64,000 nt of DNA from Citreicoccus inhibens (GTDB lineage: Bacteria > Myxococcota > Myxococcia > Myxococcales > Myxococcaceae): positions 124,001-188,000 of the forward strand of contig NZ_JAHNZT010000010.1 of NCBI RefSeq assembly GCF_019039035.1. Direction: 5' to 3'. Each line of letters begins with the position of its first letter. Within the stretch, counting starts at the first letter, position 1. Positions 26,001-33,084 of the stretch are shown piece after piece. The notes beneath the pieces were generated by a model. It did not search any database. It saw only the letters and a list, made by a program, of their open reading frames with translations, and was not told the DNA's origin. Made by a program: the position numbers and the translations under genes.

Positions 26001-27557
26001 CCTGTACTGCCCTTCAGACAATCCGGGGGTGATCACCAAGGAGAAGCCGCCATCCGCTTCGGTCGGCAGGGCTCCTTTGAAGATGCCCCCATCCTCCCAG
26101 ACGATGTTGACATAGGCCCCAGGCGTCGCATTGCCTGCGAAAGTGACGTTCGGGGTGTTCAACCGCGCGCCCTCGGTGGGCTTCAACAGAACAGGCGCAG
26201 CCAGCGCGACGTGCTCCCCCGTCAGAAGCGCGACGTCCCCACGAGAGTCCTCAGCCGACTCCAAGGTCGGCGTGGCACCAAAGTCCGTGCCCCCCGGCGC
26301 CCCACCCGCCCGACTCGCATTCGCAGCGACGGGGCAGGTCCAGGCCGAGGCCGCTTGAAGGAGAACCCTTCCGCCTCCACCCCCACCTCCTGGGGTCGAC
26401 TCTTCGCCCCCAAGCGCGCTGCCCCCAGGTCCACCGGATGCCTCGACCGCACCGCATTCCGCGACGCCAGCCAGACGCACGGAGACAACCCCTCCCGCGC
26501 CGCCTCCGCCGGCCCCATTGCCAATGCCATCTCCACCCGCGCCGCCATTCGCGGCGATGACGCCATCGCCCAGCAGTTCAGCGGCTCGAATGTAGATCCC
26601 ACCCCCGCCAGCGCCTCCATTGGGAGCGGAGTGGCTCCCACGTCCGTGCCCGCTTCCACCGCCGCCGCCCAAAACCAATCGTTCCCACAGCGAATAGGCG
26701 AGCGAGCTGCCACCGGCTCCGCCTGTGCCATGCAGTGACCTCGTGTCGACCACGAGAGGCGTGCCGCCCATCCCTCCTCTGCCAGCATTTCCGCCGCCGC
26801 CGCCGCCCGCGCCCAGACTGCCCCCTCCTCCCCCACCTGGCCCGGCATTCTCTCGCCCACTCGCCGAAGGAAACCCGAGACGATCGCCTCCTTCTCCCTT
26901 CATCGCGCCGGAGCCAGGCGCCAACCATCGCGCTGGGTCACCCGCAGGCGCAATCGCGACCTGGGGCACGAACGTCCCGCCCCGAAAGCCCTTCGCACTC
27001 GCGTCAATCCGACCATCATTGAGAATGGGACCCGTCGCGAACAGAGCCAGGATTCCGCCTGTCTTTCCATTCCAGGGCCGCGCGGACAGTCCCATTCCCT
27101 CGTCAACACGGACAGTCCTGCACTCTGGGACTCGGATGACTTGCGCCGCTCCAGCGGAATAGGCAAATGACAAGGGCCGCCTCAGCAACAGGCGCTGCCC
27201 CTCCGCGTCGATGGAGCCGACCCGAGCGAACTCCCAGCGCCCCATGGCGTCGTCCGTGAGGGGAAGGGGGCCCGCCCCACCGCTCACGGCGAAAGGCTGC
27301 TCGCCAGCGGTTTGATGCACCATCACCAAATCACCCGAGGCGAACTCGCGGACCGACTCGGGTTGGATGACCAGACTCCCCGCCGCGCTGTCCTTCAGAA
27401 TCGCCGCATAGGAGTTAATGACATCCTCAGGTCCGGTCGCGACACAGTCGCCGCTGTGCCCGTCCCCCAAGAAGAATCCATCCGCCTCGCCGGAACCCTC
27501 GTTCGAAAGGAGAAGGGTGGTGACGGCGGCCAGTACCGCCAGGACAGGTGTACGCAT
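23064..27557 (-). CDS. Giant Ig-like repeat surface protein with MYXO-CTERM-like tail
   Basis: 1,497 residues. A signal peptide (MRTPVLAVLAAVTTLLLS) is followed by a beta-rich N-terminal domain and a Gly-rich stretch at about 240-420 (GPGGGGGGSLGAGGGGGG and similar). Then come two interleaved repeat types. Five Big-like modules share PVxxxPxxGxxLxTPxxxxxGxAxPGxxVxI. Six modules share a Phe-x-Cys core (FECSL, FQCRL, FECRQ) with a second Cys about 10 residues later and end in HTFxVRAxDxAGNxDxTP. The C-terminus has SCAAGPG, a hydrophobic helix and an RRRR cluster, like MYXO-CTERM sorting tails. The protein should be surface-anchored or released by sorting. Similar proteins are often labelled gliding-motility AgmC-like; that role is not shown here. 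The ATG at 27557 has GGGAG upstream. Mid-gene G+C falls below the neighbours. Confidence 0.85.
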   Translation of the reverse strand: MRTPVLAVLAAVTTLLLSNEGSGEADGFFLGDGHSGDCVATGPEDVINSYAAILKDSAAGSLVIQPESVREFASGDLVMVHQTAGEQPFAVSGGAGPLPLTDDAMGRWEFARVGSIDAEGQRLLLRRPLSFAYSAGAAQVIRVPECRTVRVDEGMGLSARPWNGKTGGILALFATGPILNDGRIDASAKGFRGGTFVPQVAIAPAGDPARWLAPGSGAMKGEGGDRLGFPSASGRENAGPGGGGGGSLGAGGGGGGNAGRGGMGGTPLVVDTRSLHGTGGAGGSSLAYSLWERLVLGGGGGSGHGRGSHSAPNGGAGGGGIYIRAAELLGDGVIAANGGAGGDGIGNGAGGGGAGGVVSVRLAGVAECGAVEASGGPGGSALGGEESTPGGGGGGGRVLLQAASAWTCPVAANASRAGGAPGGTDFGATPTLESAEDSRGDVALLTGEHVALAAPVLLKPTEGARLNTPNVTFAGNATPGAYVNIVWEDGGIFKGALPTEADGGFSLVITPGLSEGQYRVHAQSTPSGGGAPGASSSLLTFFVDLTPPDTVLDEGCEDPSRNRYAIFKFSSSGGGIGFQCELNDAGPNPCASPMVFADLKEGPNLFRVAAFDEAGNVDRTPARCSWDVDTVPPGVPVIESPAPAQTFDGGLMKYGGTVDGGAVRIALVVDNSPPLWATLQESELTWGITSLSMLGEGPHWVSATSVDRAENRSPPSPSVMFFVDSIRPEAPLISTPTQGAWLNTPVPEFRGSAEAFSSVDISVRMGGDVILSGTGAVASNGLWTYQVPPTPALRDGVYSLVATARDLAGNVSVASREVEFGVDTLAPDLPTVSEPVDGDSLASGRVRVAGSADPSTRVELKLQERSALVQQVLSNPDGTWAVLLPEELGEGVYHLSATAIDNAGNLSGQALVQFSVDTTVPETVLGDRPDADDRRNTALFSFGSTTDKARFQCRLDESDFVWCGADSGNTQRYNDLTEGRHTFFVRAVNVAGNADPTPASFTWMVDLTPPAVRIVEHPDRLTSSRNAGFAFASDESNVTYECSLNRSDGVFSPCANPVGFVIDPPEGGSVDCVLRVRALDAAKNATPDAKVAVWEWRVDLNLPSTELTGCPPEHSNATAVSFLFSSTTAGVVFECSLEATPTTWVPCSAPYSITVSDGPHRFSVRSKKGTGTVDPNPKQCTWEVDTQRPESKFSSTPKALSSERIARFEFVSEPDARFECRQDGATYEPCTSPFSFAASDGTHTFFVRAKDLADNVDATPESYTWVVDTVAPSAPVMSVPAPGAELQTPRPALSGKAEPGSRVLIALDGAEVGSALVGDTGEWGFTVANAVQDGRHSLEVRAMDGAGNVGVNSAPREFAVDTQAPDTRILAGPEGRILTTEAAFKFASSEAGASFECKLLGDDFAPCGEETTFGDLTEGTYTLRVRARDRAGNADAEPALRTWRVYLGGDMRAKGGGISCAAGPGPADTLPTAALIGWGMWALRRRRSSSATPPRGS

Positions 27558-27850
27558 GGCATCTCCCGATGAGAGAGACCATCGCATCGGAATGCCTGTC
27601 GCGACGACGTGCCCCACAGAACAGACGTTCGACCTCCAACACTTCAGGCAAGGCTATTGTCTGCGCCTCGCCCTGGGGTTCGAACGCCTTGCGCATGGAG
27701 CGGGGTCCTCACGGACCGCCGGTTCGGGACGTATGCCCTCAAGCGAGCGGTCCGTGGTCCATGGGGCGGCGCGGCCTCCCGGCCACGCATCTTCCTCCAT
27801 TTTCACTCAACGAACTGGCACCATGCGGCATCTCGCAATTCGAGGACCCC

Positions 27851-28552
27851 TTGGACTTCCGACTCATCAACACCGAGGACACCATCAGCCGGCTGCTCTC
27901 CCTCATCCGCGATGCGCGCGATCGCGTGGTGCTGGTGAGCCCCTATACAACCCTGGCGGCGGAGGACCGGGTTGGACGGGCCCTGAGCGAGGCGCTCGCC
28001 CGCAAGGTGAAGGTGATGCTCTTTGTTCGCGAGGATGACCAAACCCAACCTCGCAAAGACTGGCTCGAAGCACTCCAGCCTCTTCTGAAGGCAGGACTCA
28101 AACTCTATGGGGTGCCGGGGCTGCACGCCAAACTGTACCTCTCGGAGTCGACGGCGCTCGTGACGTCGCTCAACCTGCTCGCCTCCTCCTTCCTCAACAC
28201 GATTGAGGTGGGATTGTGCTCGGACGAGAAAGAGGCGGTGAAGCAGGCGGAAGCCTTCATCCAGCGCGAAATCCTCCCTCATGCGCGCCAGTCCTCGGAG
28301 CGAGCGAAGAAGCCTCCCAGGAGTTCGCCCCCTGCGACTGCGTGGCGAACCCGAACGACGGGCCACTGCATCCGATGCGCGGAGGAGATCGCCCTGAAGG
28401 CAGACAAGCCCTACTGCAGAGACTGCTATGACGAGTGGGCGGACTGGGGCAACCCTGACTACCTGGACGCCTTCTGCCATTCCTGTGGCGTCGACCACCC
28501 ATCCAGCATGAACAAGCCGCTCTGCCGAGACTGCTATCGCGCTCAGGCCTGA
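27851..28552 (+). CDS. PLD-like protein with two C-terminal zinc ribbons
   Basis: About 233 residues from a TTG at 27851, which has GAGG 5 bases upstream and begins right at the domain (DFRLINTEDTISRLLSLIRDA). The frame stays open to 27548, so a longer form is possible but would add Arg/Pro-rich sequence. A single phospholipase-D-like half is present: strand VVLVSPYTTL, then H92-x-K94 in GLHAKLYLSES followed by TSLNLLASSFLN. The motif aspartate position holds E99. After a Ser/Pro linker come two CxxC...CxxC knuckles, HCIRCAEEI with YCRDCYDEW and FCHSCGVDH with LCRDCYRA. Single-HKD PLD proteins usually dimerise and act on nucleic acids or phospholipids; the zinc ribbons favour nucleic acid. 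About 290 bases between this start and the Ig-like gene hold no other recognised feature. Confidence 0.7.
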   Translation: MDFRLINTEDTISRLLSLIRDARDRVVLVSPYTTLAAEDRVGRALSEALARKVKVMLFVREDDQTQPRKDWLEALQPLLKAGLKLYGVPGLHAKLYLSESTALVTSLNLLASSFLNTIEVGLCSDEKEAVKQAEAFIQREILPHARQSSERAKKPPRSSPPATAWRTRTTGHCIRCAEEIALKADKPYCRDCYDEWADWGNPDYLDAFCHSCGVDHPSSMNKPLCRDCYRAQA

Positions 28553-28577
28553 GCAGGAGGTGCCGAGCTCTTCCGCC

Positions 28578-29243
28578 CTATCGCCGCCGCAGGATGGCGC
28601 GCGCTGGGGCTCCGTCGCCGCCTTCGAGCCGCAATGGCAGACACACCAGGTCATAAGTGCCCGCCGACACGTGGGAGAGCACCAGGCCCTCGATGATGCA
28701 CACCCCCGCATCGAGCAGCGCCCGGTGCGTGGGCTCGCCCTCCTCCGCGCTGCCAATGGACAGATAGTCGATGCCCACCGTGCGCACGCGCAGCCCGGCG
28801 AGGTAGCGCGCGCCTTCCAATGACAGATACACGAAGTCCGGCTGGAACTCCGCGCGCGGCCAGTCCCGCGAGGAGTTCGCCGTGCGGAACAAGATGCGCT
28901 CCCCCGCCTGGATGTCGTGACGGCGCAGCTCCTCCACTCGAATGGCGCGCGGATCCAGAATCTCCAGCACCCGCGCCACCCCCACCGTGCTCGTCAGCGG
29001 GAGAGAGTCCACACCCGCCGCACCCGGGATGAAGTGGACCGGCGCATCCACGTGCGTCCCCGTGTGCACCCCCAGCGAGATCTTGGACACGTTGGCGTCA
29101 TCCCCTCGTGACAGGGACAACGTCCGGGTGACCTTCACCTCCGGGTTGTCCGGCCAATGCAACATCCCATCGCGCAAGGGCACGGAGATGTCCTTCCACT
29201 CCTGCTCGCCGGCGCGCGTGTCCGTGATGGCAGCGGTCTCCAT
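28578..29243 (-). CDS. Cyclase-family (kynurenine formamidase-like) metal hydrolase
   Basis: 221-residue cytoplasmic protein of the Cyclase (PF04199) family. The signature metal-binding motif HTGTHVDAPVHF is present with H60, H64, D66 and H70, which in family members bind Zn or Mn. The N-terminus (WKDISVPLRDGMLHWPDNP) and the late FVYLSLEGARYLAGLRVRTVGID with IEGLVLSHV are also typical. The best-known members hydrolyse N-formylkynurenine or close related amide and lactone bonds. No tryptophan-degradation genes lie nearby, so the substrate is open. It diverges from the AarF-AT unit at the edge of the PKS cluster, and membership in the cluster is possible but not supported by co-transcription. 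Confidence 0.88.
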   Translation of the reverse strand: METAAITDTRAGEQEWKDISVPLRDGMLHWPDNPEVKVTRTLSLSRGDDANVSKISLGVHTGTHVDAPVHFIPGAAGVDSLPLTSTVGVARVLEILDPRAIRVEELRRHDIQAGERILFRTANSSRDWPRAEFQPDFVYLSLEGARYLAGLRVRTVGIDYLSIGSAEEGEPTHRALLDAGVCIIEGLVLSHVSAGTYDLVCLPLRLEGGDGAPARAILRRR

Positions 29244-29397
29244 GAGACTCCATGCTGCGCATCCTCACGGCCCGCTGCGTGAAGCGCCGCTCCCTCGCTC
29301 GGACAGGAGGCCACGGCTCGGTCGCCCTCGACCTCGGCGCACCCCGCCATGGCAGGGCGCTCACGGCTGGGTTCCTGTTCTGTCCGAGAAGCTGGCC

Positions 29398-29403
29398 TAT
29401 ACT
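29398..29403 (+). promoter_or_regulatory. Possible -10 element giving a near-leaderless AarF transcript
   Basis: TATACT ends 9 bases before the ATG at 29413. If it is used, transcription would begin about 0-4 bases before the start codon. No Shine-Dalgarno sequence is visible before this ATG, which agrees with a leaderless or near-leaderless mRNA. The -35 region (CTGTTC at 17 bases) is poor. Confidence 0.33.
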
Positions 29404-29412
29404 GTCTGTCCC

Positions 29413-31227
29413 ATGAGCGTGTCGCGGCCCAAACTCCTCGACCCGGAATTGGTCCCCACGCCGCTGCGCGAGCGGTTGCCGCATCCCGTGGAGATCGCCG
29501 AGCTGACGGCGGACGCCGAGCGCCGTCGTCGCGTGGTGGTGAAGGCCCTCATGTCCATGTGGGCCCGGCTGTCCAACCCGGTGCTCACCTCGCCCGCGGA
29601 GCGCGGGGCCATTGTCCGCGGCACCTTGGACGAGTTGGGCGGCGTGTTCGTCAAGCTCGGGCAGTTGCTGGCGCTGCGCAACGACCTGTTCCCCACTGAG
29701 TTCTGCCTCGCGCTGGCGGGCCTGCATGACCGCGCCACGGCGTTTCCCCCCAGCGTCGCGCGGCGCTGCGTGGAGGAGGCGCTCGGACGTCCAATAGAGG
29801 ACATCTTCTCCGAGTTCGAAGCCGTGCCCGTGGCCGCGGCGTCCATCGGCCAGTGCCACATCGCGCGACTGCGACAGGGCGGGCACCGCGTGGCGGTGAA
29901 GATTCAGCGGCCGGACGCCCCCGCGATGTTCTGGCGTGACATCGCGCTGTTTGGCTCCCTGCTCAAACCCCTGGCCCTGTTGCCCTCCTCCGAGCTGTTC
30001 AACTGGGAGGACGCGCTGTGGGAGCTGAAGGACATCGTGACGGAGGAGCTGGACTACCGCTACGAGGCCGCCGCGCTCACGACCTTCCGCAAGAAGCTGC
30101 GCAAGCATCGCAACATCTACGTTCCCCAGGTCTTCTCGCAGTGGTGCACGCCCAACGTGATTGTCATGGAGTACATCCCGGGCGTCTTCATGAGCGAGCT
30201 GCTGCACACGAAGGAGACCGACCCCGACAAGGTCTTGCGCTGGCAACACGAGAACCATGTCGAGTTGGAGGAAGTGGGCCGCACCCTGCTCCAATCGCTC
30301 TACCGGCAGATGTTCGAGGAGCACCTGTTCCACGGCGACCTGCACCCCGGGAACATCATCCTGCTGCGCGACAATCAGGTGTGCCTGATTGACTTTGGCT
30401 CCATTGGCAGACTGGACATCGACTTCCTCGACTCGTTCCACGGCTACATGAAGGCGCTCGCCGAGCGCGACTTCGAGAACGCCATCCTGAACATGCTGTC
30501 CACGTCCTCGAACCTGCCCAACGTGGGCATCGACTCGCTCCAGGCGGAGTTGCTCAATGCGTTCCGCACGTGGCATCGCAAGACGCTGGTCGCGGACCTG
30601 CCACACCGAGAGAAGTCCGTGCAAGCCCTGGGGGACTACATGCAGCCCGTCCTCCAGCGCTACCGCATGAGCATGAATTGGTCCTTCCTGCGGATGAACC
30701 GAGCCTTTGGCACGCTGGACATCACCATCCAGAAGCTCCTCCCCATGCTCGACCATCCGTCGGAGATGAAGCGCTACCAGAAGGGGGCGCGAAAGCGCGC
30801 GCGGAAGCGGGCATGGAACGTCCGTCCCTCGACCCTCGCGCTCATCCGCCACGGCGCGTTCCTCCGCCAGAGCGAGGAGGCGAGCCTCGCGTTCGCGCAA
30901 GCCACGAACCGGCGCCGCATGCAGCAGCTCGAGACGCTCCGGTACAAGGCCTCGCTCACCAAGATGGAGTTCTTGCTCCTGTCGGTGATGCGGTTGGTGC
31001 AAGCAGGCGCCGTGGCGTTGGGGCTGATGCTCGTGGGGATGTGGCTCGGGCGGCATCTGCCTCTGGAGCCGGGACCTGAGTGGTTGCATGGCAACCACCT
31101 GGATGATTCCATTCGGGCCCTGCCACGCTTCGCATGGTGGGAAGGACTGCTGGCGCTCGCGCTGACCACCCAGGCCTTCCGCAGCACGGGCCGGGTCGCC
31201 GCCCGCATCCACGAGACCGCGAGATGA
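29413..31227 (+). CDS. AarF/UbiB/ABC1 atypical kinase-like protein
   Basis: 604 residues of the AarF/ADCK/UbiB family, protein-kinase-like fold enzymes linked to isoprenoid lipid (quinone) metabolism. Family motifs are intact: K81-x-G-Q84 in GVFVKLGQLLALRND, the Ala-rich loop AAASIGQCHIARL in place of the Gly-rich loop, VAVKIQRPDA with the ATP-binding Lys, HGDLHPGNIIL at about 308-318 and D327-F-G in CLIDFGSIGRL. Two C-terminal hydrophobic segments (AGAVALGLMLVGMWLG and GLLALALTTQ) anchor it to the membrane as in UbiB. The stop overlaps the start of an acyltransferase gene (ATGA), so the two are translationally coupled, an unusual partner for this family. No other quinone genes are near. A role in the polyketide cluster, for example lipid or product handling, is an inference. 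Confidence 0.87.
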   Translation: MSVSRPKLLDPELVPTPLRERLPHPVEIAELTADAERRRRVVVKALMSMWARLSNPVLTSPAERGAIVRGTLDELGGVFVKLGQLLALRNDLFPTEFCLALAGLHDRATAFPPSVARRCVEEALGRPIEDIFSEFEAVPVAAASIGQCHIARLRQGGHRVAVKIQRPDAPAMFWRDIALFGSLLKPLALLPSSELFNWEDALWELKDIVTEELDYRYEAAALTTFRKKLRKHRNIYVPQVFSQWCTPNVIVMEYIPGVFMSELLHTKETDPDKVLRWQHENHVELEEVGRTLLQSLYRQMFEEHLFHGDLHPGNIILLRDNQVCLIDFGSIGRLDIDFLDSFHGYMKALAERDFENAILNMLSTSSNLPNVGIDSLQAELLNAFRTWHRKTLVADLPHREKSVQALGDYMQPVLQRYRMSMNWSFLRMNRAFGTLDITIQKLLPMLDHPSEMKRYQKGARKRARKRAWNVRPSTLALIRHGAFLRQSEEASLAFAQATNRRRMQQLETLRYKASLTKMEFLLLSVMRLVQAGAVALGLMLVGMWLGRHLPLEPGPEWLHGNHLDDSIRALPRFAWWEGLLALALTTQAFRSTGRVAARIHETAR

Positions 31228-32207
31228 CTGAAGACGCACGCCAGAACACCGACCCACGGGGGATCGTCTTCCTCTTCGGAGGACAGGGCTCCCAGCACTA
31301 CCGAATGGGCGAGGAGCTCTTCCAGCGCAACGCCACGTTCCGCCACTGGATGGAGCGAGGCGACGCGCTGCTGCGCCCCATCACCGGGCGCTCCATCCTC
31401 CACGAGATGTACGAGGCCGAGCACCGCGTCAGCGAGAACTTCGATGACCTGGAGCTCACCCACCCCATCATCTTCCTCTATGAGTACGCGCTGGCCTCCG
31501 CGCTCATCGAAGCGGGCGTGCGCCCCGCGGCGGTGCTGGGGGTGAGCTTGGGTGAGGCGGCGGCCTGTGCCGTCGCGGGCGTGCTCGCGTTCGACGACCT
31601 CGTCCTCGCGCTGGGGCGGCAGGCCATCGCGCTGAACCGCGGGTGCCGTGCGGGCGGCATGTTCGCCGTCATCGCGGACCCCAAGACCTTCACCGACTCG
31701 CCCGTGCTGGGCCGCCGCGCCACGTTGGCGGGCGTGCTCGGGCCCACGCACTACGTCATCGCGGTGCCCGACACGTGGATGGCGGACGTCGAGGCGCATC
31801 TGCGCGCGCAGGACCTGCTCTACAGCCGGCTCCCCGTCCGCCAGCCGTTCCATTCGAGCTGGGTGGAGCCACTCCCTCCGGGCGTGGAGGCCGCGCTCGC
31901 GCCGCTGCGCTTCATGCCGCCCCAAGTCCCGGTGTACTCGAGCAGGACCGCGGGCCCGGTCGAGCAGCCCACCGCCACGCACCTGCTGCGCGCGGCGCTC
32001 GACCCCATGCGCTTGCGCGACACCGTCCTTCGGCTCGAATCGCGGGGACCGTTCCGGTACGTGGACGTCACGCCCTCTGGGACGATCGCCAACCTCGTCA
32101 ACGCGAACGTGCGCGGCTCCGCGTCCAGCGTTCAGGCCATTGGCTCGCCCTTCGGCCGCGAGGCCGCCGCGTTGGACCGGGTGCTCGACAAGCTTCGCGC
32201 CGCTTGA
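31224..32207 (+). CDS. Trans-acting acyltransferase-like protein, candidate acyl hydrolase
   Basis: 327 residues with the FabD/AT fold. The N-terminus VFLFGGQGSQHYRMG and the nucleophile elbow GVSLGE (S108) are intact, and FHSSWVEP matches the catalytic His region. The segment that reads LVxxRGxLM in malonyl transferases reads LVLALGRQAI, so the arginine that binds the malonyl carboxylate is replaced by Leu (about L130). This loss is typical of the PedC-type acyl hydrolases of trans-AT clusters, which clear stalled acyl chains. Transfer of a neutral acyl group is the alternative. It starts inside the AarF stop codon (ATGA overlap). Its stop is 12 bases from the convergent stop of the second acyltransferase, so the cluster holds two facing AT-like genes. 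Confidence 0.85.
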   Translation: MTEDARQNTDPRGIVFLFGGQGSQHYRMGEELFQRNATFRHWMERGDALLRPITGRSILHEMYEAEHRVSENFDDLELTHPIIFLYEYALASALIEAGVRPAAVLGVSLGEAAACAVAGVLAFDDLVLALGRQAIALNRGCRAGGMFAVIADPKTFTDSPVLGRRATLAGVLGPTHYVIAVPDTWMADVEAHLRAQDLLYSRLPVRQPFHSSWVEPLPPGVEAALAPLRFMPPQVPVYSSRTAGPVEQPTATHLLRAALDPMRLRDTVLRLESRGPFRYVDVTPSGTIANLVNANVRGSASSVQAIGSPFGREAAALDRVLDKLRAA

Positions 32208-32219
32208 GGGGCGGGGCCC

Positions 32220-33080
32220 TCAGGCGTCCGCGGAGCGGCGCAGCGTGCTCTGGATGAGGGGCGTGAGGAACTTGCTCGCGCCCAGCTCCTCGAACACCGG
32301 CATGGGCTGACGCGCGAGCCATTGGATGGACTCCGTCCATCGCACGGGGCGGCTGATCTGCCCCGCCAGGCACTCGTGGAGCCCTTGCTCCGCATAGGGC
32401 ATGGCATGGACGTTGGAGACCACGGGGAAGTCGAGCGGTGAGAACTCGAACTGGGACAGGAACGTCGCGAACTCGCTCTCAGCCGCGCGCATGTAGCGCG
32501 AATGGAAGGCCGCGCTCACGCGAAGTCGCACCACTTGCCGTGCTCCGGCGGACTCCAAGGCCGACTCCAGTCGCTCGAAGGCCCCCGCCGCGCCCGAGAT
32601 GACGGTCTGCTCAGGCGAGTTGAAGCTGGCGATGTCCACCTCGCCCGGAGCCACTTCGCGCAGGCAGTCCTCGATGCGCGCGGGCGAGAGCCCCACCACG
32701 GCGGCCATGGTGCCACCGTCGGCGCGCCCCATGAGCTGGCCGCGGCGCTGCACCAATCGCAGGCCCGTGATGAAGTCGAACGCTCCGGCCGCGAACAGCG
32801 CGTTGTACTCCCCCAGGCTGTGCCCGAGCGCGAAGTCCGGGCGCGAGCCCTCACGCTCGACCGCCTGGAGGTAGGCCAGTGCGTTGACCACGAACAGGGC
32901 CGGCTGGGTGAACTCCGTCTTGTGCAGCCGCTGCTGCGGATCCTTCAGGCACAGCTCCTCGAGGGAGTAGCCGAGGATGGCGTCGGCGAACGCCACTTCC
33001 TGTGGGAATGCGCGGAAGAGTTCGGCGCCCATGCCCACCGTCTGCGAGCCCTGTCCTGGGAAGACGACGATTCGAGTCAT
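32220..33080 (-). CDS. Trans-acting malonyl-CoA acyltransferase
   Basis: 286 residues. PGQGSQTVGMG opens the fold, the nucleophile S88 is in GHSLGEYNAL, the malonyl-binding arginine R113 is in LVQRRGQLM, and the catalytic His lies in AAFHSRYM. All four points fit a malonyl-CoA-specific AT of the PedD type. None of the PKS modules in the two giant genes carries an AT domain, so this enzyme is expected to load malonate onto their ACPs in trans, probably by docking to the short linker after each KS. The ATG at 33080 has CAGGAG 12 bases upstream and follows the PKS stop by 4 bases, so it is the last gene of the minus-strand operon. An in-frame upstream Met would overlap the PKS gene. Confidence 0.93.
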   Translation of the reverse strand: MTRIVVFPGQGSQTVGMGAELFRAFPQEVAFADAILGYSLEELCLKDPQQRLHKTEFTQPALFVVNALAYLQAVEREGSRPDFALGHSLGEYNALFAAGAFDFITGLRLVQRRGQLMGRADGGTMAAVVGLSPARIEDCLREVAPGEVDIASFNSPEQTVISGAAGAFERLESALESAGARQVVRLRVSAAFHSRYMRAAESEFATFLSQFEFSPLDFPVVSNVHAMPYAEQGLHECLAGQISRPVRWTESIQWLARQPMPVFEELGASKFLTPLIQSTLRRSADA

Positions 33081-33084
33081 GGCC

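Noticed and set aside
28578-29243. Cyclase-family hydrolase as a polyketide tailoring enzyme
   Set aside because: It has the kynurenine formamidase-like metal motif, points away from the PKS genes and shares no transcript with them; proximity alone is not enough.
29098-31257. Minus-strand open frame of 719 codons opposite AarF
   Set aside because: No recognisable fold and fully overlaps the AarF kinase-like motifs on the other strand.
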